Positions 30,201-39,173 are shown, numbered from the stretch's first letter. The stretch is 64,000 bases of DNA from Sheuella amnicola (GCF_010499255.1 NZ_JAAGRN010000002.1:1-64000); one strand, 5' to 3'. The notes: a model not told the origin generated them from the letters alone. Translations and numbers: made by a program.

Positions 30201-32119
30201 AGGCAAGTCAACATCAAGATCAGCGGATATTTTATAGTCCTGTGTGGCAGAAAAAACTCATTCCGACAATGGTGACTGATGGCAAAGATCACGCTCATCG
30301 CCACCTTATCTTTGCACCAAATATAGATTCGATTCCGGAGCAAGCCTTAAATGGATCGCTATCATCGAACATCTACATTATGCTGGGGCAGAGCTACGAC
30401 AAAAAATCAGAATCGCTCTGGATTATCAACGAAAACGAGCCAAATGATTATGTAAAAGTGATCAAAGAGCTCAGTCAAACGATCGAATTGGCATCAATAT
30501 GTTTGTTGTGGTCCGAATGGTGGAATGAAAAGAATTTTAACTCCTCCTTTGGAGAACAGATTCTATTAAATGCGATCAACATCAACAGGGCGCTGACTAA
30601 TTTACAGTTATCTTTAGCACTTTGGTTCTTAATAAAAACGCCATCATCTTCGGACATGGCAAATGTTGCACTCCCCTTCTCCAGTTTGTTGAACGGATTT
30701 TCACGCTCATTATTTTTGGAAAATCCGTCGATAAAAGGTGGAGTCATTGAGTATGACGATGCAGCATCACAATATGTATTTAGTGAAATCGTCAGTCAAT
30801 CACAAGAAGAACATGTCAGACTAATCGGTGGCAATCGATTTGTCAGTCGCTTGGAGCGAACTGATTTCGTTCAGACCAATAAATTTAAACTGAATGAAAA
30901 CGCCGCTTATGTCATTACTGGTGGCACGGGCTCGCTGGGGTTACACACTGCACGATTTTTAGCCTCCAAGCATGCAAAAGAGGTCATTCTTCTTGGAAGA
31001 AAAGGACCAACCGCAGAAGCACAACGCGCCATTCAAGAAATCGAAGAAATGGGCACGCAGGTGTTATTTATGCCGTGTGATATTGCACAGGCCGCGCAAG
31101 TTAAAAAAGTCTTCGATTACCTGTTGAAGAATAAACGTGAGGTAAAGGGAATCTTTCATGCTGCCGGCATTGCAAGCCCGTCACTCTGCAGGGATTTGGA
31201 TTCGGCAACGCTGCATCAAATGTTCGAATCGAAAGTTCAAGGCACATGGAATTTACACGAGCAAACTAAACATTTAGCTTTGGACTTTTTCGTTCTTTAC
31301 TCTTCCATTTCAAGCTTGATTGGATCGGTTGAACTGGCGCACTACTCAGCCGCCAATGCTTTTATGGATGGACTTGCAAGCTATCGCCGCTCCTTGGGAT
31401 TGCCCGCACTGAGCATCAATTGGGGGCCTTGGGATAACGGTGGCATGGTTCAAAATACAGCCGGCTCGAATAAGGTATTTTCAAGTGGATTTACCCCGTT
31501 GAAATCGGTTGAAGCGCTGACTGCTTTGGAACAAGCACTGACATCCGATCGTCATCAGTTAGCAATCGTCAAAGTCGATTGGGATAAATTGAATGAGGTT
31601 TACTCCGCACGGATGCAACAGCATATATTCGACTTGCTGATTTCAAACCCTTCCGAATCAGAGACGATGGAAGTCCCTGCGCTTTTGCAAAGTCTCCAAG
31701 AGATGCCTGCCTGGAATCGTTCTGAGGCGCTAATCGAATTCCTGACACAACAGGTGTGCATGCTGCTTGAAATAGCCGACAGCACACTTGTTGACACTAA
31801 AAGAGGATTTTTTGATTATGGAATGGGATCATTGATGGCTGTTGAATTGCGTAGCCGTTTGGAAAAACAGCTTGGCTGCAAACTTCCGCCTTCAACGATT
31901 TTTGACTTCCCAACCATCGAACAACTCAGTAAATATTTACTTTCGCTATTGTTTGATGATTCCAAACAAGACAATCAGATGACAACGCGGCAACCTGCAT
32001 CTGATTCCGGAATTACATCGAAAGAGATTGGCTCAGGCACTGCATTATCTGACAGCGAAATCGCGGCATTACTAGATGGTGAATTGTCATCCCTCATTGC
32101 TCCAAAGGATAAAAAATGA
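27287..32119 (+). CDS. Type I modular PKS, module 3 (KS-AT-KR-ACP)
   Basis: This 1610-residue module should add malonate and reduce the ketone only to the hydroxyl. An N-terminal docking coil precedes KS (Cys204, HGTGT and GHM/E segments intact), AT (Ser657 in GHSVGE, HAFH malonyl motif), a post-AT linker with no DH motif, a structural KR half, a KR (about 1205-1390, TGGTGSLG, Tyr in AHYSAAN) and an ACP (Ser1515). Two oddities: the KR has neither the LDD (B-type) nor the Trp (A-type) stereochemistry marker, and the ACP motif reads GMGSL where the residue before the Ser is usually Asp. Start and stop both sit in ATGA overlaps with neighbouring PKS genes. Confidence 0.94.
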   Translation: MTENNLSAVKQALLALQAAQKKIDSLEKQKSEPIAIIGMACRFPGNIHSPDDFWNLLVSGKETIAEIPDSRWNSQDYYSSNYDEAGKIITRQGSFFTNVQESDPAFFDISPKEAKSMDPQQHMLLEVCWESLEHANIVPQSLSGSKTGVFIGICNQDYSHLSMARDKKSIDSYMTTGMAHSVASGRLSYTLGLEGPCIAIDTACSSSLVAVHLACQSLRNQECDLAITGGVNLTLSPETSIDFSRNRMLSPDGKCKAFSAEANGFGRGEGCGLIVLKRLSDVDVARDQVLAIVRGSAVNQDGASSGLTAPNGPSQQRVIKDALKNAQLQPDQIDYVEAHGTGTNLGDPIEIGALAEVFSRGRSVERPLYIGSVKTNVGHMEGAAGISGLMKVVLALQHKVLPAHLNCHNQNPQIPWDQLPFEITHQKKEWGVVNRSRIAGVSSFGFSGTNSHVILEEAPSEIHTPEAPITGLNQKYHLLNISARSPQALKTQVKQFIERIEQLPEDNLPTFCLAANVNRTHFENRLSIIAKSKNELLEKLKACLNNQTPNLVFDNKVSLNTQAPKVAWLFTGQGSQYPGMGKEFFDLEPVFKDSLLKCSTILDPIIKRSLVDLIFGDHPDELNQTLYTQPALFALEYSLAQLWLSWGIKPDVVAGHSVGEYVAACIAGVFSVEDGLKLIAERARLMHQLKEAGAMVAIFASETKVSDLIKEQSSHEVLDIAGINTSNETVVSGKLDSIKKLIATLETNKINYRELTVSHAFHSALMEPMLDEFMGFAQKIKFNPLSIPLLSNLSGDFAGEEIHTPEYWRNHIRQAVQFTKITEQLVAGDFDLIMEMGPQPILLGMIGQNEHLHQIGLLPSLRKNKAAGETTVETLARLHLAGVPIDWKHVYPSMSAKSIALPTYPFQRQRYWINARTTTESEDNTNSFAMLDLIKEGDLQKISSHLKSKIQFEEKENDLIKRICQALVDEYQASQHQDQRIFYSPVWQKKLIPTMVTDGKDHAHRHLIFAPNIDSIPEQALNGSLSSNIYIMLGQSYDKKSESLWIINENEPNDYVKVIKELSQTIELASICLLWSEWWNEKNFNSSFGEQILLNAININRALTNLQLSLALWFLIKTPSSSDMANVALPFSSLLNGFSRSLFLENPSIKGGVIEYDDAASQYVFSEIVSQSQEEHVRLIGGNRFVSRLERTDFVQTNKFKLNENAAYVITGGTGSLGLHTARFLASKHAKEVILLGRKGPTAEAQRAIQEIEEMGTQVLFMPCDIAQAAQVKKVFDYLLKNKREVKGIFHAAGIASPSLCRDLDSATLHQMFESKVQGTWNLHEQTKHLALDFFVLYSSISSLIGSVELAHYSAANAFMDGLASYRRSLGLPALSINWGPWDNGGMVQNTAGSNKVFSSGFTPLKSVEALTALEQALTSDRHQLAIVKVDWDKLNEVYSARMQQHIFDLLISNPSESETMEVPALLQSLQEMPAWNRSEALIEFLTQQVCMLLEIADSTLVDTKRGFFDYGMGSLMAVELRSRLEKQLGCKLPPSTIFDFPTIEQLSKYLLSLLFDDSKQDNQMTTRQPASDSGITSKEIGSGTALSDSEIAALLDGELSSLIAPKDKK

Positions 32120-35100
32120 GCGACAACGCTTCAACTCCCCTCAGTCCACTACAGAAAGCATTTGCTGCAATTCAACTGCTTAAAAAAGAGCTTGATACTG
32201 CAAACAAACAATTGAATGAGCCAATTGCAATTATTGGAATGTCATGCAGAGCCCCTGGAGCGAAAAATTCGGATGAACTCTGGGACTTGATCAGAGCAGG
32301 TAAGGACGCCATTTCCGATATACCTTCTTCACGTTGGAATGCACAGGAATACTACGATCCTAGACCAGGCACGCCGGGGAAAGCCTACACATTACGTGGA
32401 GGTTTTATTGAAAATGTTGATAAATTTGACGCTAATTTTTTCAATATCTCCGCCAGGGAAGCGGAAGGTATGGATCCTCAGCAAAGGCTTCTGCTTGAAG
32501 TCTCGTGGGAATCTCTCGAAAATGCCGGAATCGTGCCTTCCTCCTTAAATGAAACTGCTACCGGTGTTTTTGTCGGAGTGACCTCCAGCGACTATGGCTT
32601 ACTCCAGGCAGACTCTGATCGCCGCAACGAAAGCAACCCATACTTCAATACCGGGACCCCGCTGAACGCTTGCGCAGGACGCATTTCCTACGTACTAGGT
32701 CTTCAAGGACCAAGTATGGCCGTCGATACCGCGTGTTCATCTTCTTTAACTGCTATCCATCTGGCATGCACGTCTCTTCGAGCAAAAGATTGCGATATTG
32801 CGCTGACCGGCGGAGTCAATCTAATGCTCTCTCCGTTGCTAAACGTCACACTCTCCGAAGCCGGCATGATGTCACCACAAGGGATGTGTAAAACATTCAG
32901 TGAAGACGCGGATGGTTATGTACGCGGTGAGGGTTGTGGCATAGTTGTATTAAAAAGACTGTCGGATGCGATAGCCTGCAAAGACAATATTCTGGCAGTG
33001 ATTCGTGCGACTGGCGTGAATCAAGACGGAGCAAGCAGCGGATTTACCGTGCCAAACGGCTTGGCGCAGCAAAAACTCATAAACAAAACACTTGAGAAAG
33101 CAGGTATCCAACCTCACGAAATTGATTACATTGAAGCCCATGGCACCGGCACGCCACTAGGTGATCCTATCGAGGCTCAATCACTGGGCATCACAATTGG
33201 CAAAGCCGATCAACGCGACAGACCGTTATTGGTAGGATCCGTCAAATCAAATATCGGGCACCTCGAATCAGCTGCCGGTGTACTTGGATTAATCAAATTA
33301 ATCAAGGCACTGGAACATAAGGAGTTGCCTCCCACTCTTCATGTAAGTCACCCAAGCAGCCGCATTCCATGGGCTGATCTTAATTTGCAGCCAAACTCTG
33401 AATTGAAACCCTGGCTAAGTCGTAATGGATCAAGACGCGCAGGTTTAAGCGCATTTGGTGCAAGCGGCAGTAACGCGCACTTGATATTGGAAGAAGCGCC
33501 TCCACGCGACGAATCAATACAAAAGAATGATTCCGCACGCATACAAGTATTGGCATTATCCGCAAAGAGTGACGCGGCTTTGATTCAGACTGTTTCTGTT
33601 TATCGCAACCTCATCGAAAATAATGAGTTCGCGTTAAGCGATATCTGTCTGAGTGCCAATCGTTACAGAGATCACTTTAAACGACGTGCGGCATTCGTTG
33701 TTTCTTCCAAAACTCAAGCCCTTGATCTTCTCAGTAAGTTTTCGCCTGATATCACCCTACCCAATTTATTCATCAGTCCAAAGGAACTTAAAAAAACACC
33801 TCGTGTCGCCTTTGTATTTAGTGGACAGGGTTCAATTTATTCCGGCATGGCTAAAGAGCTGTATCAGCAACAACCACTGTTTAAAAATTCACTTGATGAA
33901 TGTTGCAAAGTTCTGGATCCAATTCTAAAACAACCACTACTACAGCTCATTTTTTCCGATCTCCCGGATGAAAGTGCGCTGCTCAATCAGAAAGCACAAT
34001 ATGCGCAGCCTGCATTATTTTGCATTCAATACGCCTTAAGCAAAATGTGGATGGCTTTGGGTGTCACGCCGTGCGCCGTGGCAGGCCATAGCTTGGGGGA
34101 ATATGCGGCGGCATGTATTGCCGGCGTGATCAGTCTGGATGATGCATTAAATATAGTTGCCGAACGCGGGCGTCTAACCGATCTGTTGGAAAACGACGGC
34201 ACCATGATGGTGGCCTTTACTTCAACGGAAAAAATCAAGCCATTGATCGAAAACTACACATCGGAAGTCAGTATTGGCGTCATCAATGACAAGAACAATG
34301 TTGTATTGTCAGGCAATAAACAGGCTCTGGATAAAATCAGAACGCGTTGTAAAGATTTGGGCATTGATACTCACCCACTGAACGTGACGCATGCATTTCA
34401 CTCCCCACTGATCGATCCTTTGCTTGATGACTTTGAAACCGTTGCTCGAACCTTGTCATATAAGCAGCCTACCTTGGCATTTTATTCAAGTTTAACGGGA
34501 CAGATACTTGATCACGATACAAAAATTGACGCCCATTACTGGCGTCGTCACTACCGTGAGCCAGTCCGTTTTTCTGAGGCCTTATCGAGCCTTGAACATT
34601 CAAAGCCCGATCTCGTGATAGAGATCAGTCCGAATCCGATTTTAGCGGGCATTGGCAAACATCAGCTTAAATTGCTCGATTGGTTGCCAAGCCTTCAGAG
34701 AAATCAGTCGGACAATCTGATTATTGCCTCGACTATTGCAAAACTATATTCACTCGGTCTGTCAATAGATTGGTCAGAATGGAACTTTGATTCAAGCCAC
34801 CGTATTACAAATCTTCCTACTTATCAATTTCAGCGGCAGCGTTATTGGATCTCATCTAAGGAACAAACAATTATGAATGCGCCAACGACTCAAAATCTTC
34901 AGGCACCTGTAACTGTTGCTGATAATTATCAGCCCATTCTGAACAAGCTTTTACAACTGTTTTCCGAATTATTCAGAGTAAGCCCTGAAGAAATTGATAT
35001 TCACTCACCCTTTGTTGAGTTGGGCGCAGACTCCCTTGTGTTGTTGTCAGGCGCTCGCGTGATTGAGGATAATTTTGGCGTCAAAATAGACATTCGACAA

Positions 35101-36969
35101 TTTTTCGAAGAAATCAGCTCCATTAGTGCGATTGCGCACTATCTGAATTCACATTCGGCGACAAAAGCTGCATCAGCAGTACAAGCCACAGTTTCCAGCG
35201 ATACTTCAATTCCGACACCTGTCCAGGCTCCTGTCCAAGCTCCTATTCAAACTCCTGTTCAGGCGCTCGTTACACCGATGCCAACGCATCCTCCCGTTTC
35301 CATGCAGGCAGCCATCACGATCAATCCAGGCAACAGCACTGCACTTAATCAGTTGATTCTTGCGCAAACACAACTCATGTCGCAACAACTAGCGATTATG
35401 CAAGCCATGGGTAATAAACCCATTGTTGCGAAATCAGCCGGAGTTGTTGCGTCAACGACATCTTCAGCTTTGCCTATTCCAGTATCGGCACCGGTGTCTG
35501 CACCCGCCCCAATACCAGCATCATCAACCTCTCAGCAAAGCGAGGATAGATCCTCACCCTTACGCGCGCTCAATATACCTATTACTCCCACATCCGGAAA
35601 TTTGACGGAACAGCAAAGCAACTACCTGAATAACCTCATTGATCGTTATCAAAAGAAAACCCCAAAATCAAAAGCTCTTGTTCAATCAAGTCGCAAGGGT
35701 TTGGCAGATAGCAGAGCCAGTATTGGATTTAGATTTTCAACTAAAGAAATCCTCTATCCCATTTCCGGGGTTGATTCCACTGGTTCCAGAATTTGGGATG
35801 TTGATGGTAATAACTACATTGATCTCACAATGGGTTTTGGTGTATTGCTTTTTGGCAGTAAACCCGAATTTCTAAATGGCGTCATTGAGCAGGAGTTACA
35901 GCATGGATTTCAGCTGGGGCCTCGTTCAATCTATATGCCTGAAATTACCGAACTTTTCACTGAACTGACCGGTCACGATCGCGTCGCATTTACAAATTCA
36001 GGGACCGAGGCTGTCATGATTGCCATGCGACTCGCCAGAGCGGGAACGGGTAAAAATAAAATCGTGATTTTCGACGGTGCTTACAACGGTCATTCTGATG
36101 GCACTTTGGTGAAGTCGATTGTTGTCAACGGCGAATTGATTTCAGAACCACTTGCACCTGGCGTCCCTCCAAGCATTGCTAAAGATGTATTCGTACTTGA
36201 ATATGGTACGCAAAAGTCCCTGGAATTCATACGCGAGCATGCACATGAATTAGCCGCAGTCCTTGTCGAACCGGTTCAAAGCAGGCGCCTCGATTTTCAG
36301 CCGTTTGATTTCTTAAGACAATTACGGACCTTGACTACCGAAAAGGATGTTGCCCTGATTTTTGACGAAATGGTCAGCGGATTTAGGGTTCACCCTGCAG
36401 GCGTTCAGGGATTGCTCGGCATCAAGGCTGATCTTGCCACATACGGAAAAATAATCGGAGGAGGCTTGCCTATTGGCGCCGTGGCAGGATCGTCGCGCTT
36501 CATGGATGGAATCGACGGTGGATATTGGGAATATGGCGACTCGTCCTACCCTAAAGCAACCCGCACGTATTTTGGTGGAACATTCTGTCAACACCCACTT
36601 TCTATGGCGACATGTCTAGCCACACTCCGGAAGCTGAAGGCCGAAGGACCAGAACTACAAGACAAACTAAATAGCAGAACAACTGAGCTTGCCAACAGAT
36701 TAAATCAATATTTTGAGTCGGAATCAGTTCCGATTAAAGTTCTCCACTTTGGATCAACATTCCAATTCAAGTTTTCCGGAAATCTCGAATTGTTCTATTA
36801 CCAGTTACTTGAAAAGGGCGTCTATATATGGGAATGGCGAGCATGCTTCTTGTCAACCGCCCACACGGACCAGGATATTGAAGAATTAATACAGGCGGTT
36901 AAAGATTCAGTCGTTGCGCTGAGGGATGGCGGTTATATCAAGAACGTATCAATCTCCACTGTTAACTAA
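32116..36969 (+). CDS. Type I PKS, terminal module with aminotransferase (KS-AT-ACP-AMT)
   Basis: This 1617-residue protein has an N-terminal docking coil, KS (Cys207), AT (Ser659, HAFH malonyl motif), no reductive domains, and ACP (Ser973, GADSL). A long low-complexity Pro/Gln/Ala linker (about 1015-1165) with a Gln/Leu-rich helix follows. A C-terminal class III PLP aminotransferase resembles glutamate-1-semialdehyde aminomutase (about 1215-1610): SGTEA phosphate-binding motif, Asp1417 in FDEM, and Schiff-base Lys1445 in YGKIIGGG. The arrangement is that of McyE and MycA/ItuA, where the domain converts an ACP-bound beta-ketone to a beta-amine. Unlike those, no condensation domain, NRPS or thioesterase follows. 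AAGGAT precedes the ATG, which overlaps the module 3 stop. Confidence 0.93.
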   Translation: MSDNASTPLSPLQKAFAAIQLLKKELDTANKQLNEPIAIIGMSCRAPGAKNSDELWDLIRAGKDAISDIPSSRWNAQEYYDPRPGTPGKAYTLRGGFIENVDKFDANFFNISAREAEGMDPQQRLLLEVSWESLENAGIVPSSLNETATGVFVGVTSSDYGLLQADSDRRNESNPYFNTGTPLNACAGRISYVLGLQGPSMAVDTACSSSLTAIHLACTSLRAKDCDIALTGGVNLMLSPLLNVTLSEAGMMSPQGMCKTFSEDADGYVRGEGCGIVVLKRLSDAIACKDNILAVIRATGVNQDGASSGFTVPNGLAQQKLINKTLEKAGIQPHEIDYIEAHGTGTPLGDPIEAQSLGITIGKADQRDRPLLVGSVKSNIGHLESAAGVLGLIKLIKALEHKELPPTLHVSHPSSRIPWADLNLQPNSELKPWLSRNGSRRAGLSAFGASGSNAHLILEEAPPRDESIQKNDSARIQVLALSAKSDAALIQTVSVYRNLIENNEFALSDICLSANRYRDHFKRRAAFVVSSKTQALDLLSKFSPDITLPNLFISPKELKKTPRVAFVFSGQGSIYSGMAKELYQQQPLFKNSLDECCKVLDPILKQPLLQLIFSDLPDESALLNQKAQYAQPALFCIQYALSKMWMALGVTPCAVAGHSLGEYAAACIAGVISLDDALNIVAERGRLTDLLENDGTMMVAFTSTEKIKPLIENYTSEVSIGVINDKNNVVLSGNKQALDKIRTRCKDLGIDTHPLNVTHAFHSPLIDPLLDDFETVARTLSYKQPTLAFYSSLTGQILDHDTKIDAHYWRRHYREPVRFSEALSSLEHSKPDLVIEISPNPILAGIGKHQLKLLDWLPSLQRNQSDNLIIASTIAKLYSLGLSIDWSEWNFDSSHRITNLPTYQFQRQRYWISSKEQTIMNAPTTQNLQAPVTVADNYQPILNKLLQLFSELFRVSPEEIDIHSPFVELGADSLVLLSGARVIEDNFGVKIDIRQFFEEISSISAIAHYLNSHSATKAASAVQATVSSDTSIPTPVQAPVQAPIQTPVQALVTPMPTHPPVSMQAAITINPGNSTALNQLILAQTQLMSQQLAIMQAMGNKPIVAKSAGVVASTTSSALPIPVSAPVSAPAPIPASSTSQQSEDRSSPLRALNIPITPTSGNLTEQQSNYLNNLIDRYQKKTPKSKALVQSSRKGLADSRASIGFRFSTKEILYPISGVDSTGSRIWDVDGNNYIDLTMGFGVLLFGSKPEFLNGVIEQELQHGFQLGPRSIYMPEITELFTELTGHDRVAFTNSGTEAVMIAMRLARAGTGKNKIVIFDGAYNGHSDGTLVKSIVVNGELISEPLAPGVPPSIAKDVFVLEYGTQKSLEFIREHAHELAAVLVEPVQSRRLDFQPFDFLRQLRTLTTEKDVALIFDEMVSGFRVHPAGVQGLLGIKADLATYGKIIGGGLPIGAVAGSSRFMDGIDGGYWEYGDSSYPKATRTYFGGTFCQHPLSMATCLATLRKLKAEGPELQDKLNSRTTELANRLNQYFESESVPIKVLHFGSTFQFKFSGNLELFYYQLLEKGVYIWEWRACFLSTAHTDQDIEELIQAVKDSVVALRDGGYIKNVSISTVN
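35218..35265 (+). repeat. Four imperfect 12-bp tandem repeats in the ACP-AMT linker
   Basis: Four successive 12-base units encode PVQA, PVQA, PIQT and PVQA. A second Pro/Ala run lies at about 35479-35520 (PVSAPVSAPAPIP). These encode a flexible tether between carrier protein and aminotransferase and are prone to length change. Confidence 0.75.
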
Positions 36970-36988
36970 AGTCTGGACATTTAAACGT

Positions 36989-38215
36989 ATGACGCATTTT
37001 ATTGTCACATCGATCGGTACTTTTGGGGATATATACCCCTATGCCCAAGTTGCGCTGGGTCTAAAAAATCTTGGATATAAAACTACATTTATTACCAATC
37101 CATATTTTGAGGAATTCATTGCCCAGTGCGGGTTGGATTTTCATCCGCTCGGCACGAAAAATGAATATCTTGATGTCATTCAAAACGATAAATTATGGGA
37201 TGACAAAAGCTTTCTTGAAGTTACACTGAATCTCTTTTTACCCAACATTAATGGTATCAGCGACTATATTAGTCAATGTCCAATTGATGAGAAATTCATT
37301 ATTCTGGCTCATCAAAATTTATTGGTTAATTGCGAAATGGCTCGCATACAACATCAGAATAAAGTCACCGTAATATGTGGTGCACTTTATCCAAGTGTAT
37401 TCGGTGAAGAAGAGAAATCAGAAAATGTTCAGTTACCGAATCAAAAGAAATTTTCCGACTCTCCATTGATTGCTCCTGTTAATTTTGCCCGTCAGAAAAT
37501 TGGCCTGACTCCCATCAGTTCGTATAAGAATCTTTTTACTGATATCGCTTCTTTTAATGTTTTATTCTTTAGCGACTGGTTCGGGAACAAGGAGAAGCAT
37601 TGGCCTGACAACTTGATCAATGGTGAATTTATTTATAACGAAAGTCTTCAACAGGAAGATTTTCCGGATAGTCTCAAACAATTTTTAAAGTCAAATAAGA
37701 AACCGATACTGTTTACTTTTGGTACTGGAAACCTTCACTGCCAGGATCAATTCAAGTACGCACAAGAAATCGCTGAAAAATTAAATTACCCTGCGATTTT
37801 TATATGTAAAGACAAAAACATTTTCCCCCAAAGTCTGCCTGATTCGGTTTTAACTTTAGAGTATTGCAAAAATTTCCAAGCACTACTTAAAGAATGCTCT
37901 CTCATCGTTCATCACGGGGGAATAGGTACATTAGCCGAGGCCGCAAGAGCAGGCACTCCCCAAATCATCATTCCATCTTTGGGTGACCAGTGGGATAACT
38001 CAGCACGAGTTGAAAGCCTGCAGTTAGGTCTAAGTATCCCAGGCAATGAATTAAACAGCTCAAAACTATTCGACGCGGTGAATACTATTTTCGAATCTGC
38101 AACCATTAGAAACAAATGTGCAGAATTATCCCTGGAAATTACGGAGCGTATCCACGCTGCGGACATTGCCAAGAATATAGTTAAATGTTTGTCCGACGCT
38201 AAGGTTCTTGACTAG
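36989..38215 (+). CDS. GT1-family (MGT-type) glycosyltransferase
   Basis: This cytosolic GT-B fold enzyme transfers a sugar from an NDP-sugar to a small lipophilic acceptor. The N-terminus TSIGTFGDIYPYAQVA is typical of the sterol/macrolide glycosyltransferase group. The C-terminal donor site reads HHGGIGTLAEAARAGTPQI followed by DQWDN. Length of about 408 residues is normal. I set the start at the ATG at 36989, where family similarity begins; the longer frame from 36926 would overlap the PKS and adds an unrelated tail. It follows the last PKS gene by 19 bp on the same strand, so it is a strong candidate for glycosylating the polyketide. Its 3' end overlaps the convergent oxidoreductase by 17 bp. 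Confidence 0.9.
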   Translation: MTHFIVTSIGTFGDIYPYAQVALGLKNLGYKTTFITNPYFEEFIAQCGLDFHPLGTKNEYLDVIQNDKLWDDKSFLEVTLNLFLPNINGISDYISQCPIDEKFIILAHQNLLVNCEMARIQHQNKVTVICGALYPSVFGEEEKSENVQLPNQKKFSDSPLIAPVNFARQKIGLTPISSYKNLFTDIASFNVLFFSDWFGNKEKHWPDNLINGEFIYNESLQQEDFPDSLKQFLKSNKKPILFTFGTGNLHCQDQFKYAQEIAEKLNYPAIFICKDKNIFPQSLPDSVLTLEYCKNFQALLKECSLIVHHGGIGTLAEAARAGTPQIIIPSLGDQWDNSARVESLQLGLSIPGNELNSSKLFDAVNTIFESATIRNKCAELSLEITERIHAADIAKNIVKCLSDAKVLD

Positions 38216-39173
38216 CCTGTCGAATACGATTCATCAACTTGATGTTTTCAATCATATTATCTTTACCAGGTTGTGAGACGGTACCCGTCGCCACAGCTTG
38301 GGCAAAGGCTTCGAACATAATTGAATATGCATCCGTTGTTTCGAATGTAAACGTACATGCTTGCGCACCATGATGATGAATAAATTGAGACTCTCCCATT
38401 TCTGGTAGAACCCGCAAATGTGGAATCTCTAATGAACCTTTTTCTCCGACGATAAAAGTCTTGCACATAGACGGCCTACTAATACCGGACATGAAATTAC
38501 AAATTACGCCGGAAGAAGTCACTAACTCTGCGTAGATATTGGCATCAACATCTCGTCGATTGTGTGAAAACGACTGCAAGTACTTCACATCGTCATTTTT
38601 AATATCCATCACGTAATTCAAGAAATCAACGTGATAGCAAAACATGTCGTTTAGCGCTCCACCACCTAACTCAGATTGCCATCTTGAATCCGATTGATCT
38701 GAATTGACATATGAGAAACTTGAGCTAATCAACTTGATTTGACCTAGCGCATTAGACAAAATCAGTTGACGTATCGATTCAACAAGTGGATGAAAGCGAT
38801 ACCACCAGGCTTCCATTACAACCAAGTTTTTGGACTTGGCTATAGCCGTCAATTCTTCTGCGTGAGCAACTTCCAGGACTGCTGGCTTCTCGATCAAAAC
38901 ACTCTTGCCTGCTTCTAGCGCTTTTTTGGCCCAAGTGAAATGTAAACCGGCAGGCAAGCATACATAAATAGCATCCAAATCTTTAGATGCTATCAGTTCA
39001 TCATAACTGTCAAAAATCCTCTTTCCCGGATAGGTCATCGCCGCTTTTTCGGCCGACGATGTTGATCGCGTTCCAATACTTTCAATTTCAATCGAGGAGC
39101 TTATATTTGTGTCAGGTATGAATCTTTTTAGGATTCTTGCATTGCCTAAGGCGCCTACCCGAAGTTTGCTCAT
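38199..39173 (-). CDS. Gfo/Idh/MocA-family NAD(P)-dependent oxidoreductase
   Basis: The protein has an N-terminal Rossmann domain starting LRVGALGNARI, the family's EKPA motif (here IEKPAVLEVAHAEEL) with catalytic-type Lys, and a C-terminal GFO_IDH_MocA domain with GGGALNDMFCYHVDF. About 324 residues from the ATG at 39171-39173, where the Rossmann strand begins. The upstream extension to 39269 does not look like the family and overlaps the JmjC gene. Members oxidise or reduce sugars, inositols or similar polyols. Its position beside a glycosyltransferase suggests sugar modification, but no substrate can be given. It is probably in one transcript with the JmjC gene. Confidence 0.88.
   Translation of the reverse strand: MSKLRVGALGNARILKRFIPDTNISSSIEIESIGTRSTSSAEKAAMTYPGKRIFDSYDELIASKDLDAIYVCLPAGLHFTWAKKALEAGKSVLIEKPAVLEVAHAEELTAIAKSKNLVVMEAWWYRFHPLVESIRQLILSNALGQIKLISSSFSYVNSDQSDSRWQSELGGGALNDMFCYHVDFLNYVMDIKNDDVKYLQSFSHNRRDVDANIYAELVTSSGVICNFMSGISRPSMCKTFIVGEKGSLEIPHLRVLPEMGESQFIHHHGAQACTFTFETTDAYSIMFEAFAQAVATGTVSQPGKDNMIENIKLMNRIRQASQEP

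Noticed and set aside
29980-30600. Possible DH domain in module 3
   Set aside because: No HxxxGxxxxP or downstream Asp motif; the region is a post-AT linker and structural KR half.
36926-36988. Upstream start of the glycosyltransferase overlapping the PKS
   Set aside because: The extra 21 residues have no family similarity; the GT-B fold begins at the ATG at 36989.
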